DNA of 49,729 bases from Hyphomonas beringensis (GTDB taxonomy: Bacteria > Pseudomonadota > Alphaproteobacteria > Caulobacterales > Hyphomonadaceae): positions 1-49,729 of the forward strand of contig NZ_AWFF01000038.1 in assembly GCF_000682755.1 (NCBI RefSeq), written 5' to 3'. Below the pieces are notes generated by a model. The model was not told the DNA's origin. It saw only the letters and a program-made list of their open reading frames with translations, and ran no database searches. Made by a program: the position numbers and the translations under genes. Positions 7,514 through 15,784 of the stretch are shown here, one piece after another. Numbering within the stretch: the stretch's first letter is position 1; each line of letters opens with the position of its first letter.

Positions 7514-9109
7514 GTGACTAAAAATTGGGCACATTCAGCAGCATCTTCCCTGCTCGACAAAGCTGCGGAACACTTGTCCCGCAAAGCGTATCGGGAGGCT
7601 CATACACTCTGTATGCAGGCGGTGCAGGCCGCACCGGGCGATCCGCGAATCTACTATTTGCTGGGAATCCTGACCGGCGATCATGCCAATCATGCCAAGG
7701 CTATCGAGCTGTTCGACCGGGCCCTGTCACTGGGGCCGGCGCGGGCCGACATCCTGGCGCAGAAAGCCCGCAATGAAATTGCCCTGCTGAAGCGAGAGGC
7801 TGCCGTGAAATCAGCCGATACAGCCGCCGAACTCTCCCCCTCAGACGCCTTCACACTGGATACGCTTGGCGTCGTCTATAGCCGCGCGGGCCTGCATGAC
7901 CGCGCGACAGACTTCTATGAGGCGGCGACCCGTGCTGCGCCGGATGTCTCCGCCTATTGGTACAATCTGGGCGTCGCCCGGCAGTTTGAAGGCGATATGG
8001 AGGGCGCCCGCGACGCCTTCTACGCCTGCCGGCAGCGAAACCCTGATGACATCCGCGCCCTGGCCGCTCTGGTACAGATCACCCGTCAGACACCAGACAA
8101 CAATTACATAGCAGATCTGGAAGCCATCTTCCCCCATGTGGCTGAAGACCCGGACGAGGCGCTGCGGATCGGACACGGCCTCGCCAAGGCATATGAAGAC
8201 ATGAAGGATCCAGCCCGCGCGATGCACTGGCTGGCGCGCGCGAAGGCCGGCAAGTGGGCTGCGGTGGGCCATGACAAGGCGTTCGATGATGCGGTCTTCG
8301 AGGCGGCGACCGCCAATGCCCGGAAGACGTTGGGCACCGGACATACCGAGGCCGCACCGATCTTTATTGTAGGGATGCCACGCACCGGCACAACGCTGGT
8401 CGACCGAATCCTGTCGGGCCATAGCGAAATCACCTCCGCCGGGGAACTCGCGGATTTCGGGCTGAGCCTGAAACAGTTGGCGCGCACACCCTCCAATTAC
8501 GTACTGGACGCCGAGACGCTGAAGGCCGCCGGACAGGTAGACCCTGCCGAGCTGGGCCGGGCCTATATGCAACGGGTCAAGGCGACGCTGGGTCTTACCG
8601 GACGCTTCATCGACAAGATGCCTCTCAATGCGGTTTATGCGCCGATCATCCTGTCCGCTCTGCCGAATGCGCGGGTGATCTGCCTGCGTCGCCATCCGGC
8701 AGATACGGTGCTCAGCAATTACCGGCAGATGTTCTCCACCCGCTACCCCTATTATGACTATGCCCTCAACCTGGAAGCCGCCGCCCATTATTATGTGGGC
8801 TTTGACCGAATGATCCGGCAGTTCTCAGCCGCCCTGCCCGCAGACCGTTTCATCGAAGTCCATTATGAAGCGGTGGTACAGGACATCGAGACCGAGACAC
8901 GGCGCCTGCTGGAGTTTTGCGGCCTGCCCTTTGAGGCCCAATGCGTCGACTTCCACGAAAATGCAGCGCCGGTGGCCACGGCCAGTTCGGCGCAGGTGCG
9001 CCAGCCCCTCTACACCTCGGCATTGGCGCGGTGGAAACGTTATGAAATTGAACTGGCGCCTGCCCTTGATATTCTCCGCGCGGCGGGCTGCCTGCCGGAT
9101 GAAACCTGA
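7514..9109 (+). CDS. TPR-domain sulfotransferase family protein
   Basis: A 531-residue two-part protein. Residues about 10-240 are tetratricopeptide-like helical repeats (for example AIELFDRALSLGP and ATDFYEAATRAAP). The C-terminal half is a PAPS-dependent sulfotransferase domain with the 5-phosphosulfate loop FIVGMPRTGTTLVDRIL (PRTGTT at about 289-294) and the 3-phosphate loop region CLRRHPADTVLSNY. In this family the TPR part is thought to hold the acceptor, often a protein or glycan. The start is GTG 7514, with AAAAGG upstream; an in-frame TTG at 7451 would extend it by 21 basic residues. Such proteins are often found beside TonB receptors, as here (divergent, 155 bp gap). The acceptor is unknown. 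Confidence 0.88.
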   Translation: MTKNWAHSAASSLLDKAAEHLSRKAYREAHTLCMQAVQAAPGDPRIYYLLGILTGDHANHAKAIELFDRALSLGPARADILAQKARNEIALLKREAAVKSADTAAELSPSDAFTLDTLGVVYSRAGLHDRATDFYEAATRAAPDVSAYWYNLGVARQFEGDMEGARDAFYACRQRNPDDIRALAALVQITRQTPDNNYIADLEAIFPHVAEDPDEALRIGHGLAKAYEDMKDPARAMHWLARAKAGKWAAVGHDKAFDDAVFEAATANARKTLGTGHTEAAPIFIVGMPRTGTTLVDRILSGHSEITSAGELADFGLSLKQLARTPSNYVLDAETLKAAGQVDPAELGRAYMQRVKATLGLTGRFIDKMPLNAVYAPIILSALPNARVICLRRHPADTVLSNYRQMFSTRYPYYDYALNLEAAAHYYVGFDRMIRQFSAALPADRFIEVHYEAVVQDIETETRRLLEFCGLPFEAQCVDFHENAAPVATASSAQVRQPLYTSALARWKRYEIELAPALDILRAAGCLPDET

Positions 9110-9198
9110 GGCAGCCCCCTTGGGGCGACGTCTATCAGGCTGGCAATTGGCGGCGGATTCCCTACATTGCAGGCTAAACAAAGGGAGACGAGACCACC

Positions 9199-10215
9199 AT
9201 GCAACACCGCCGCCTAGGCAAGAGTGCCATTTATGTGTCCGACATCTGCATGGGCACAATGACGTTCGGATCCCAGACCGATGAGGCAGAAGCCCATCGC
9301 ATTCTGGATGCCTCCCTTGATGCCGGAATCAATTTCTATGATACGGCCGAAAACTATCCGGTGCCGCCCAAGGATGAATGGGCCGGGACAACGGAGGAAA
9401 TCTTCGGGCGCTGGATGAAGACCAAGGACCGGGATTCCATCATTCTGGCCACCAAGGTCTGCGGGCCGTCGCATGGCTGGATCCGGGGCTCTCAGCGCGC
9501 CGGCATGACGGCGCTGGACCGGCACAATATCATCAAGGCCGTCGAGGCCAGCCTGACGCGCCTGCAGACGGACTATATCGACCTCTATCAGACGCACTGG
9601 CCAGACCATGGCACCGCCTTCGACGAGACGATGGAAACGCTGGACGATCTGGTCCGCGCCGGGAAAGTGCGGATTGTCGGCTGCAGCAATGAAGATGCCT
9701 GGGGCGTCATGAAAAGTATCGAGACGTCAGAACGTCTGGGTACGGTGCGGTATCAGACAATCCAGAACAATTTCAGCCTGAACAATCGCCGCTTTGAAGA
9801 CGCGCTGGCAAAAGTCTGCCGCCGCGAGGGGCTCAGCCTGATCCCGTATTCTCCGCTGGGTGGCGGGGTCCTGTCCGGCAAGTATCAGGATGGCGCGCGA
9901 CCGGAAGGGGCGCGATTCTCGAACTATCTGGAAATGGGCGGACGCCAGAGCGCCATGGCGCAACGCTTTGTGAACGAGAAATCTCTGGAAGCCACGCGCC
10001 GCTATATGGAGATCGCAAAGGACGCCGGCATGGCGCCGGTCACGCTGGCCACGGCATGGTCCAAGCAACATGACTTTGTCGCCTCCACCATTGTTGGTGT
10101 CTCGGCCTATGATCAGCTGGCAGATATTCTCGCCGCGTCTGACATGACGCTGACGGATGATGTGATGAAGGCCTGCGACGCAGTGGGCAAAGACATCATG
10201 TATCCCATGGGCTGA
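9199..10215 (+). CDS. Aldo/keto reductase (Tas/YghZ-like)
   Basis: A 338-residue NADPH-dependent aldo/keto reductase with a complete catalytic tetrad: D48 and Y53 (FYDTAENY), K86 (ATKVCG) and H133 (YQTHWPD). The N-terminal RRLGKSAIYVSDICMGTMTFG and the C-terminal phosphate-binding region STIVGVSAYDQL are typical. AGGGAG stands about 11 nt before the ATG. The insertion PVPPKDEWAGTTEE after the tyrosine is the pattern of the Tas group. The physiological substrate is unknown. The trehalase gene begins 4 bp after its stop, so the two are likely co-transcribed. Confidence 0.92.
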   Translation: MQHRRLGKSAIYVSDICMGTMTFGSQTDEAEAHRILDASLDAGINFYDTAENYPVPPKDEWAGTTEEIFGRWMKTKDRDSIILATKVCGPSHGWIRGSQRAGMTALDRHNIIKAVEASLTRLQTDYIDLYQTHWPDHGTAFDETMETLDDLVRAGKVRIVGCSNEDAWGVMKSIETSERLGTVRYQTIQNNFSLNNRRFEDALAKVCRREGLSLIPYSPLGGGVLSGKYQDGARPEGARFSNYLEMGGRQSAMAQRFVNEKSLEATRRYMEIAKDAGMAPVTLATAWSKQHDFVASTIVGVSAYDQLADILAASDMTLTDDVMKACDAVGKDIMYPMG

Positions 10216-10219
10216 CCGT

Positions 10220-11872
10220 ATGCTGGCGCCGGGACGAAACGGGTTAATATCGGGATTGGCTGCGCTTCTGGTCAGCGCGTGCCAGCAAACAACGCCCGTT
10301 GCCGTTATCCCGGCGCACCCAGCCCTGCAGCCATCGGAGCTGGCGGAGCGCGATCCGCCATCCCTGGTCTATCCCGGTCTGTTCCAACGTGTCGCGCTCA
10401 GCGGACTGGTTGACCCGAAGGACTGGGTGGATGCCAAGCCCAAACTGCCGCCACCCCTGATCAATGAAGCCTATGACGAAGCCCGGCCGCAGACGCGGGA
10501 AGACTTGGCAGCGTTCATTGTCACTTTTTTTGATCTTCCAAATGATGATCCGGAAGCGGATGATGCGGCGCTGCAAACGGATCTGTCTCTCAGCGACCAT
10601 ATCGAGGCGCTATGGCCACATCTGACGCGCAATGCCGATGACTCGGTCCGGGCCACATCACTTATCCCCCTGCCATTTCCCTATATCGTGCCCGGCGGGC
10701 GCTTTCGGGAGGTGTATTATTGGGATGCCTATTTCACGATGACGGGTCTCGGCCCCAGCCATGATGAGATCAAGCAGAGCATGGTGGATAATTTTGCGTG
10801 GCTGATCCGGGAAACGGGCCATGTGCCGAATGCCAACCGCACCTATTATCTCAGCCGCTCGCAGCCGCCCTTTTTCTTTGCCATGGTGGGACTGCTGTCA
10901 CCCGGAGATGAGGCCGCCGCGTGGGCGGATTATCTGCCAGAGCTGAAAGCGGAATATGCCTTCTGGATGCAGGGTGAGCGCGCGGTGACGCTGCCCGATG
11001 GCAGCGTTCTGAACCGCTATTGGGACGGGCGCGATGTGCCGCGCGATGAATCCTTTATTCAGGATACTGAAACGGCGCACCAGTCAGATCGTCCGAAAGC
11101 AGAGCTTTACAGGGAGCTAAGGGCAGGGGCCGAAAGTGGCTGGGATTTTTCTTCCCGCTGGCTGGACGACCCACAGGACCTTTCGACCATTGAGACGACG
11201 CACATCCTTCCGGTGGATTTGAACGCTCTGCTCTATGGGCTGGAGCAGGCGATTGCCGCGGGATGTGAGCAGGCCGAAGACCCTGCCTGTCACGAGTCTT
11301 TCCGCGCGAAAGCGGAGACCCGCAAAGCCGCCATGAATAATTGGTTGTGGGATGAAACGCGCGGCGTGTTTGGTGATTATGATCTGGACGCCGGCGCGGT
11401 AACGCAGCGCGATTCTGCCGCGATCCTCTATCCACTCTTCATGGGCCTTGCGACACAGGCACAGGCCGACAGTACGGCAGACTATACTGCCGAGCGCTTG
11501 CTGTCAGAGGGCGGACTGATGACCACACCGCTTGAGACCGGCCAGCAATGGGATGCGCCCAATGGCTGGGCGCCGCTGCACTGGATCGCGATCAGAGGTC
11601 TTGAGGACTATGGTCACGCCGTACTGGCCGAAGACATTGCCGAACGCTGGCTGACCACGGTGGCGCGCACATATTGCGAAACTGGCAAGCTGGTCGAGAA
11701 GTATGACGTCGTCACTGCGCGGCCGGGCGGCGGAGGCGAGTATCCTCTGCAGGATGGGTTTGGCTGGACCAATGGCGTCACAGCCGCGCTGATTGACATG
11801 AACCCCGATTATTCTGCCTACGGAGACACTGTACCGGGCGAGGCCTGCGAGCGCTACGCCCCGGCAAAGTGA
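10220..11872 (+). CDS. treA: Lipoprotein trehalase, glycoside hydrolase family 37
   Basis: Hydrolyses trehalose to two glucose molecules. The 550 residues contain both GH37 signatures: PGGRFREVYYWD (158-169) and QWDAPNGW (443-450). The expected catalytic acid is D309 in ESGWDFSSRW and the base E493 in VEKYD. The N-terminus has a hydrophobic stretch and a lipobox (VSAC, Cys21), so the enzyme is probably anchored in the membrane and faces the periplasm rather than being freely soluble. It follows the aldo/keto reductase by 4 bp and ends at a strong terminator. No trehalose transporter or glucokinase is seen in the window. The gene symbol is assigned by function; treA/treF naming differs between species. 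Confidence 0.92.
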   Translation: MLAPGRNGLISGLAALLVSACQQTTPVAVIPAHPALQPSELAERDPPSLVYPGLFQRVALSGLVDPKDWVDAKPKLPPPLINEAYDEARPQTREDLAAFIVTFFDLPNDDPEADDAALQTDLSLSDHIEALWPHLTRNADDSVRATSLIPLPFPYIVPGGRFREVYYWDAYFTMTGLGPSHDEIKQSMVDNFAWLIRETGHVPNANRTYYLSRSQPPFFFAMVGLLSPGDEAAAWADYLPELKAEYAFWMQGERAVTLPDGSVLNRYWDGRDVPRDESFIQDTETAHQSDRPKAELYRELRAGAESGWDFSSRWLDDPQDLSTIETTHILPVDLNALLYGLEQAIAAGCEQAEDPACHESFRAKAETRKAAMNNWLWDETRGVFGDYDLDAGAVTQRDSAAILYPLFMGLATQAQADSTADYTAERLLSEGGLMTTPLETGQQWDAPNGWAPLHWIAIRGLEDYGHAVLAEDIAERWLTTVARTYCETGKLVEKYDVVTARPGGGGEYPLQDGFGWTNGVTAALIDMNPDYSAYGDTVPGEACERYAPAK

Positions 11873-11907
11873 AACCCCCGCCCGCTTCTCATGTCGGACG
11901 GGGGTTT
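11872..11907. terminator. Bidirectional terminator between trehalase and ftsK
   Basis: A 9-bp perfect stem, AAACCCCCG (11872-11880) and CGGGGGTTT (11899-11907), lies between two convergent genes. The arms end in AAA/TTT so it can act in both directions. Confidence 0.75.
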
Positions 11908-11937
11908 GCCCCTTTAGCGCCCACCAAAGCTGTTTGA

Positions 11938-14400
11938 TCAGGCCGCGTCGCTCGCGCGGTTGCTGGCCAGCACTTCGCGCTTGCCGGCATGGTTGGGTGC
12001 GGAGATCACGCCTTCCTCTTCCAACCGGTCAATCAGGCCTGCAGCCTTGTTGTAACCGATCTTTAGACGGCGCTGGAGATAAGAGGTCGATGCCCGCTGG
12101 TCGCGTACGACAATGGCAATGGCCTGGGCGTAGAGATCATCTTCCTCATCACCCGTGCTGGTGCCGAGCATTGCGTCCATGACGGCAGAGCCAGTGGAGC
12201 CATCGTCCGGCGATTCGAGAATGTCCATGACATAGTCCGGCTCGCCCTGATCGCGCAGCCATTCAACCACACTGCCGACTTCCTCATCGGAGACGAACGG
12301 GCCGTGAAGGCGCTGGGATTTCTTGCCGGGGGCCTGATAGAGCAGGTCGCCCATGCCGAGCAATTGTTCGGCGCCCTGTTCGCCAAGGATCGTCCGGGAG
12401 TCGATCTTCGTGGTGACCATATAGGAAATCCGTGTCGGGAAGTTCGCCTTGATCGTACCGGTGATCACGTCAACCGACGGACGCTGCGTGGCGGTGATCA
12501 GGTGGATACCCGCGGCACGGGCCATCTGGGCGAGGCGCTGCACGCAGCTTTCGATTTCCTTGCCCGCGACCATCATCAGGTCTGCCATCTCGTCGATCAC
12601 GACGACGATGTTTGGAATATGATCCGTAGGCAGCATTTCCGTCTCATAGATCGGCTTGCCGCGCTCATCATATCCGGTCTGGACCTTGCGGGTCATGGTC
12701 TCGCCATTGTTGCGATACTTGGTGGCCTTGTCATTGAAGCCAGCCAGGTTCCGCACGCCCGCCTTGGACATCAACTCATACCGGCTTTCCATTTCACGCA
12801 CGGTCCATTGCAGCGCGTTGACGGCTTTCTTCGGGTCGGTCACGACCGGCGCCAGCAGGTGCGGGATGCCTTCATAGATGGAGAGTTCCAGCATCTTCGG
12901 GTCGATCATGATGAAGCGGCACTGTTCCGGCGTGTGGCGATAGATCAGGGAAAGGATCATCGCGTTCACACCAACGGACTTACCGGAACCCGTCGTACCG
13001 GCGATCAGCAGGTGAGGCATCTTGGCGAGGTCCACAACATTCGGAACGCCGCCAATGTCTTCGCCCAGCGCCATGGGCAGGCTGGCACGCGTGCCGACAT
13101 AGGCCTCGGACTGCAGCAATGTGCGCAGGAACACGGTATCGCGATCTTCGTTCGGCAATTCGATGCCGATCGCATTCTTGCCCGGCACAACCGCAACACG
13201 GGCCGAGATGGCGCTCATGGAGCGGGCGATATCGTCTGCCAGCGAGATCACGCGGGAAGATTTGACGCCAGGGGCCGGTTCCATTTCGAACAGGGTGATG
13301 ACCGGGCCGGGGCGCACTTCCTTGATGCGGCCGCGCACACCGAATTCCTTCAGCACTTCCGTCAGACGCGCTGCCTTTTCCAACAGGGCATCTTCGTCCA
13401 CCGTGTCACCGCGTTCTTCCGGCATTTGCAGCAGATCAATAGAGGGCAGGCGGCTGGAGGTGCGACGGCGCTCATTCTTGGTGACTTTCGGACGGGCGGC
13501 CTGACGGGAATTGGTCATCGGCAGGGCGAAGCGCGGCGGGCGCACATCTTCCACTTCGTCTTCCTCATCATCCTCAAAGTCATCTTCGAGCAACGTTTCG
13601 TCTTCTTCGAAATCATCCTCATCGTCTTCGTAATCGTCGACATAGGAGTCATCGTCTTCATAGCTGTCATCTGTCTTGATGACGCGGGCGCGCTCGTCGA
13701 TTTCATCCTCGTCTTCAAGATAGTCTTCTTCCACTTTGCGGCGCGGCATGATGGCGCCGATGACGGAGACCAGGAAGCCACCGACCCCTGTGGCCTGGCG
13801 GGCAGCGCGGCGGCCGGAACTGGTCGCGGCCTGTTTCAGCAGGTGGGCGTCATCGCGGCGGAAACCGAGTGCCGACAGCGCAGTCCACGCGGCCAGGATG
13901 CCCAGAAGGACACCGGCCCAGACATTCGGAGACGGCAGCAACAGCGCGCGGAACGGCATGGATGCATAATAGAAGAGCGCGTCACCCATAATCCCACCAA
14001 GCCCGGCCGACAGGGGCCAGCTTTGCGGCACAGGCCACGCAGCGAAGAAGGCCGCAGACAGCGGCACGAACATCAGGCCGATCAGCCAGCGGCGTACACG
14101 TGGCGCGCCGATCAGGACGGTGCGCATCGCGCCGCCGATCATCAGGGCCAGCCCGGCAACCCAGGCAGACCAGCCAAGGGTCTGGCGCGCGAAATCCGCG
14201 AAGATGGCGCCAGCACCACCAAACAGATTCTGGATTTCGGAATCCGTTGCGACATTCCAGCTTGGATCGCTTGGTACGTAAGACCCGACGCTGCCGCACA
14301 CAAAGACCCCCAGACCGAAGGCGGCGGCCCCCGTCAGAATCCGCCAAACCGGATCGCTGACACTCGGGCTCTCGTCATCGGTGTATACGTAATCTGTCAT
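11938..14400 (-). CDS. ftsK: DNA translocase FtsK
   Basis: Septum-anchored ATP-driven DNA pump that clears and aligns the chromosome terminus during division. The 820 residues from ATG 14400 comprise four membrane helices (about 20-41, 74-92, 104-123, 152-180), a linker, the RecA-like motor with Walker A GTTGSGKS (468-475) and Walker B region VVVIDEMADLM, and a C-terminal winged-helix gamma domain (SYLQRRLKIGYNKAAGLIDR) that reads KOPS-like DNA. The linker at about 224-288 is strikingly acidic, with more than half Asp/Glu, in place of the Pro/Gln-rich linker of E. coli. An in-frame ATG at 14520 would add 40 unconserved residues and is rejected. It is convergent with the trehalase. Confidence 0.95.
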   Translation of the reverse strand: MTDYVYTDDESPSVSDPVWRILTGAAAFGLGVFVCGSVGSYVPSDPSWNVATDSEIQNLFGGAGAIFADFARQTLGWSAWVAGLALMIGGAMRTVLIGAPRVRRWLIGLMFVPLSAAFFAAWPVPQSWPLSAGLGGIMGDALFYYASMPFRALLLPSPNVWAGVLLGILAAWTALSALGFRRDDAHLLKQAATSSGRRAARQATGVGGFLVSVIGAIMPRRKVEEDYLEDEDEIDERARVIKTDDSYEDDDSYVDDYEDDEDDFEEDETLLEDDFEDDEEDEVEDVRPPRFALPMTNSRQAARPKVTKNERRRTSSRLPSIDLLQMPEERGDTVDEDALLEKAARLTEVLKEFGVRGRIKEVRPGPVITLFEMEPAPGVKSSRVISLADDIARSMSAISARVAVVPGKNAIGIELPNEDRDTVFLRTLLQSEAYVGTRASLPMALGEDIGGVPNVVDLAKMPHLLIAGTTGSGKSVGVNAMILSLIYRHTPEQCRFIMIDPKMLELSIYEGIPHLLAPVVTDPKKAVNALQWTVREMESRYELMSKAGVRNLAGFNDKATKYRNNGETMTRKVQTGYDERGKPIYETEMLPTDHIPNIVVVIDEMADLMMVAGKEIESCVQRLAQMARAAGIHLITATQRPSVDVITGTIKANFPTRISYMVTTKIDSRTILGEQGAEQLLGMGDLLYQAPGKKSQRLHGPFVSDEEVGSVVEWLRDQGEPDYVMDILESPDDGSTGSAVMDAMLGTSTGDEEDDLYAQAIAIVVRDQRASTSYLQRRLKIGYNKAAGLIDRLEEEGVISAPNHAGKREVLASNRASDAA

Positions 14401-14667
14401 GTGGGGATTCCAGGCTCCATCTGTGTTGTCTGGGAACCTGCACTCTGCCTCAACACGCTTAACGGCCTGCAAACGCCGAAAAAGGATTTGCAGCGGCTTT
14501 GTTAACTTCTGAGAAGCCATGATTTGCTGCAGGAAGGTGCGTTTTTACCTCAAGCAAGATGCGGTCCAACATCGCTCTCCCAAACATGTATTCGCTGTAA
14601 TCTCCGGAACCACGGGGGTTTTGAGCGATTGATAGAGCAAGATAATGACACAAGAGGAGACCGCATA
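14401..14667. other. Divergent control region, ftsK / fasciclin-domain gene
   Basis: A 267-bp gap between two divergent genes. It holds two TTAAC sequences (in CTTAACGG and TGTTAACTT, around 14459 and 14502), which could be CtrA half-sites, but no full TTAA-N7-TTAA pair was found. No obvious sigma-70 hexamers could be assigned with confidence. Confidence 0.3.
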
Positions 14668-15672
14668 ATGAGACGCACACTGATTATTCCAGCGACCATC
14701 GCCCTGTTAACGGGTATGTCTGCAATGGCACAAGAAGATAACACCAGCGGCGCAGAAATTAACGCCTCCGCTGCTGTCACGGCTACAGAAAATGAAGAGT
14801 CGCTTGACGATCTAAAGGTTGATGAACTGAACGATGTTCAGCTTCAGGCCCTGGAAAAACCGAAGGCATATAAAGAGAATGCCGAGAAGGTGATCGCCGA
14901 CGTAACGGACGATAGTAAAGACGCCGCCACAGAACCGGAAATGACCGCTGAAGCCGACATGACTGTGAAAACGCAGTCAGAAGAAGAGATGGCCTCTGCG
15001 GACGTAAATTCCGAGAAAATGGATTCCGAAACAAGCGAAGTCTTTGCGTCTGACGAAGTCGACACGCCGACAAGCGAGATGATCGAATCCGACACCGCAA
15101 TGACGGCTGACGTGGAGACGCCTGTCGTCGACATGGACTCCGATGCCACCATGACAGCTGATGCTGAGGTGGAGGAAGACATGACCGCTGTTGGTGGGCC
15201 AGAATATAAGTCTGAGCTCGATGCCATGAGCGATACGGCAATGAAGGGCACGATCACGGAGCTCGCGGCACAAGACCCGCGCTTCACCACACTGGTCGCG
15301 CTGGTTCAGCAGGCTGGCCTGGCAGATGCATTGAATGCTGACGGCGAAATGACCGTTTTTGCCCCGACCAATGCAGCCTTTGACAAGCTGGACCCGGAAA
15401 CGCTGGCGAAACTGAAATCCGGCGAAGCAAATGACAAGCTCGCGATGATCCTTAAAGCCCATGTGGTGGAAGGTGAACTCATGAGCAGTGACATCGCAGA
15501 AGGCGATACGACCGTCACGACCCTGGCCAACACCGATCTGGTGGTGGAGAAGGAAGGCGATAGCGTGAAGGCGGATCAGTCCGCAGTCATCGGCGCTGAC
15601 ATTGTTGCCTCCAATGGTGTGATCCATGCCGTTGATACGGTGATCATCCCTGAAGACGAAACCGAGCAGTAA
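14668..15672 (+). CDS. Secreted fasciclin (FAS1) domain protein with acidic repeat region
   Basis: A 334-residue exported protein. Signal peptide: residues 1-22, cleavage after SAMAQ. Residues about 25-190 are a low-complexity acidic stretch with recurring MTA-containing motifs (MTAEAD, AMTADVE, TMTADAE, DMTAV) and many Ser/Thr/Asp/Glu. The FAS1 domain follows (about 195-330), with VFAPTNAAFDKL and NGVIHAVDTVIIP as the hallmark H1 and H2 segments. FAS1 domains mediate adhesion or surface interactions; the acidic stretch could be a flexible spacer or bind cations. GAGGAG lies 9 nt before the ATG. It is a single gene with a strong terminator. Confidence 0.9.
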   Translation: MRRTLIIPATIALLTGMSAMAQEDNTSGAEINASAAVTATENEESLDDLKVDELNDVQLQALEKPKAYKENAEKVIADVTDDSKDAATEPEMTAEADMTVKTQSEEEMASADVNSEKMDSETSEVFASDEVDTPTSEMIESDTAMTADVETPVVDMDSDATMTADAEVEEDMTAVGGPEYKSELDAMSDTAMKGTITELAAQDPRFTTLVALVQQAGLADALNADGEMTVFAPTNAAFDKLDPETLAKLKSGEANDKLAMILKAHVVEGELMSSDIAEGDTTVTTLANTDLVVEKEGDSVKADQSAVIGADIVASNGVIHAVDTVIIPEDETEQ

Positions 15673-15730
15673 TAAATCGCGACGCTGCCCGTATGGGCCA
15701 GTCAAACCACACCGCTGGCCCTGAATAGAG

Positions 15731-15766
15731 AGCCCCGGCAGATCACTCTGCCGGGGCTTTCCTTTT
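15731..15766 (+). terminator. Strong rho-independent terminator
   Basis: An 11-bp perfect stem AGCCCCGGCAG (15731-15741) and CTGCCGGGGCT (15748-15758), followed by TTCCTTTT. It ends the fasciclin-domain gene and faces the convergent ammonium transporter. Confidence 0.85.
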
Positions 15767-15784
15767 GGGAGATACGAAGCTGGC

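Noticed and set aside
12304..14505. 733-residue open frame antisense to ftsK
   Set aside because: It mirrors the ftsK codons, has a composition biased to His/Arg/Gly, and no ribosome site or family resemblance. Long antisense frames are expected in GC-rich genes.
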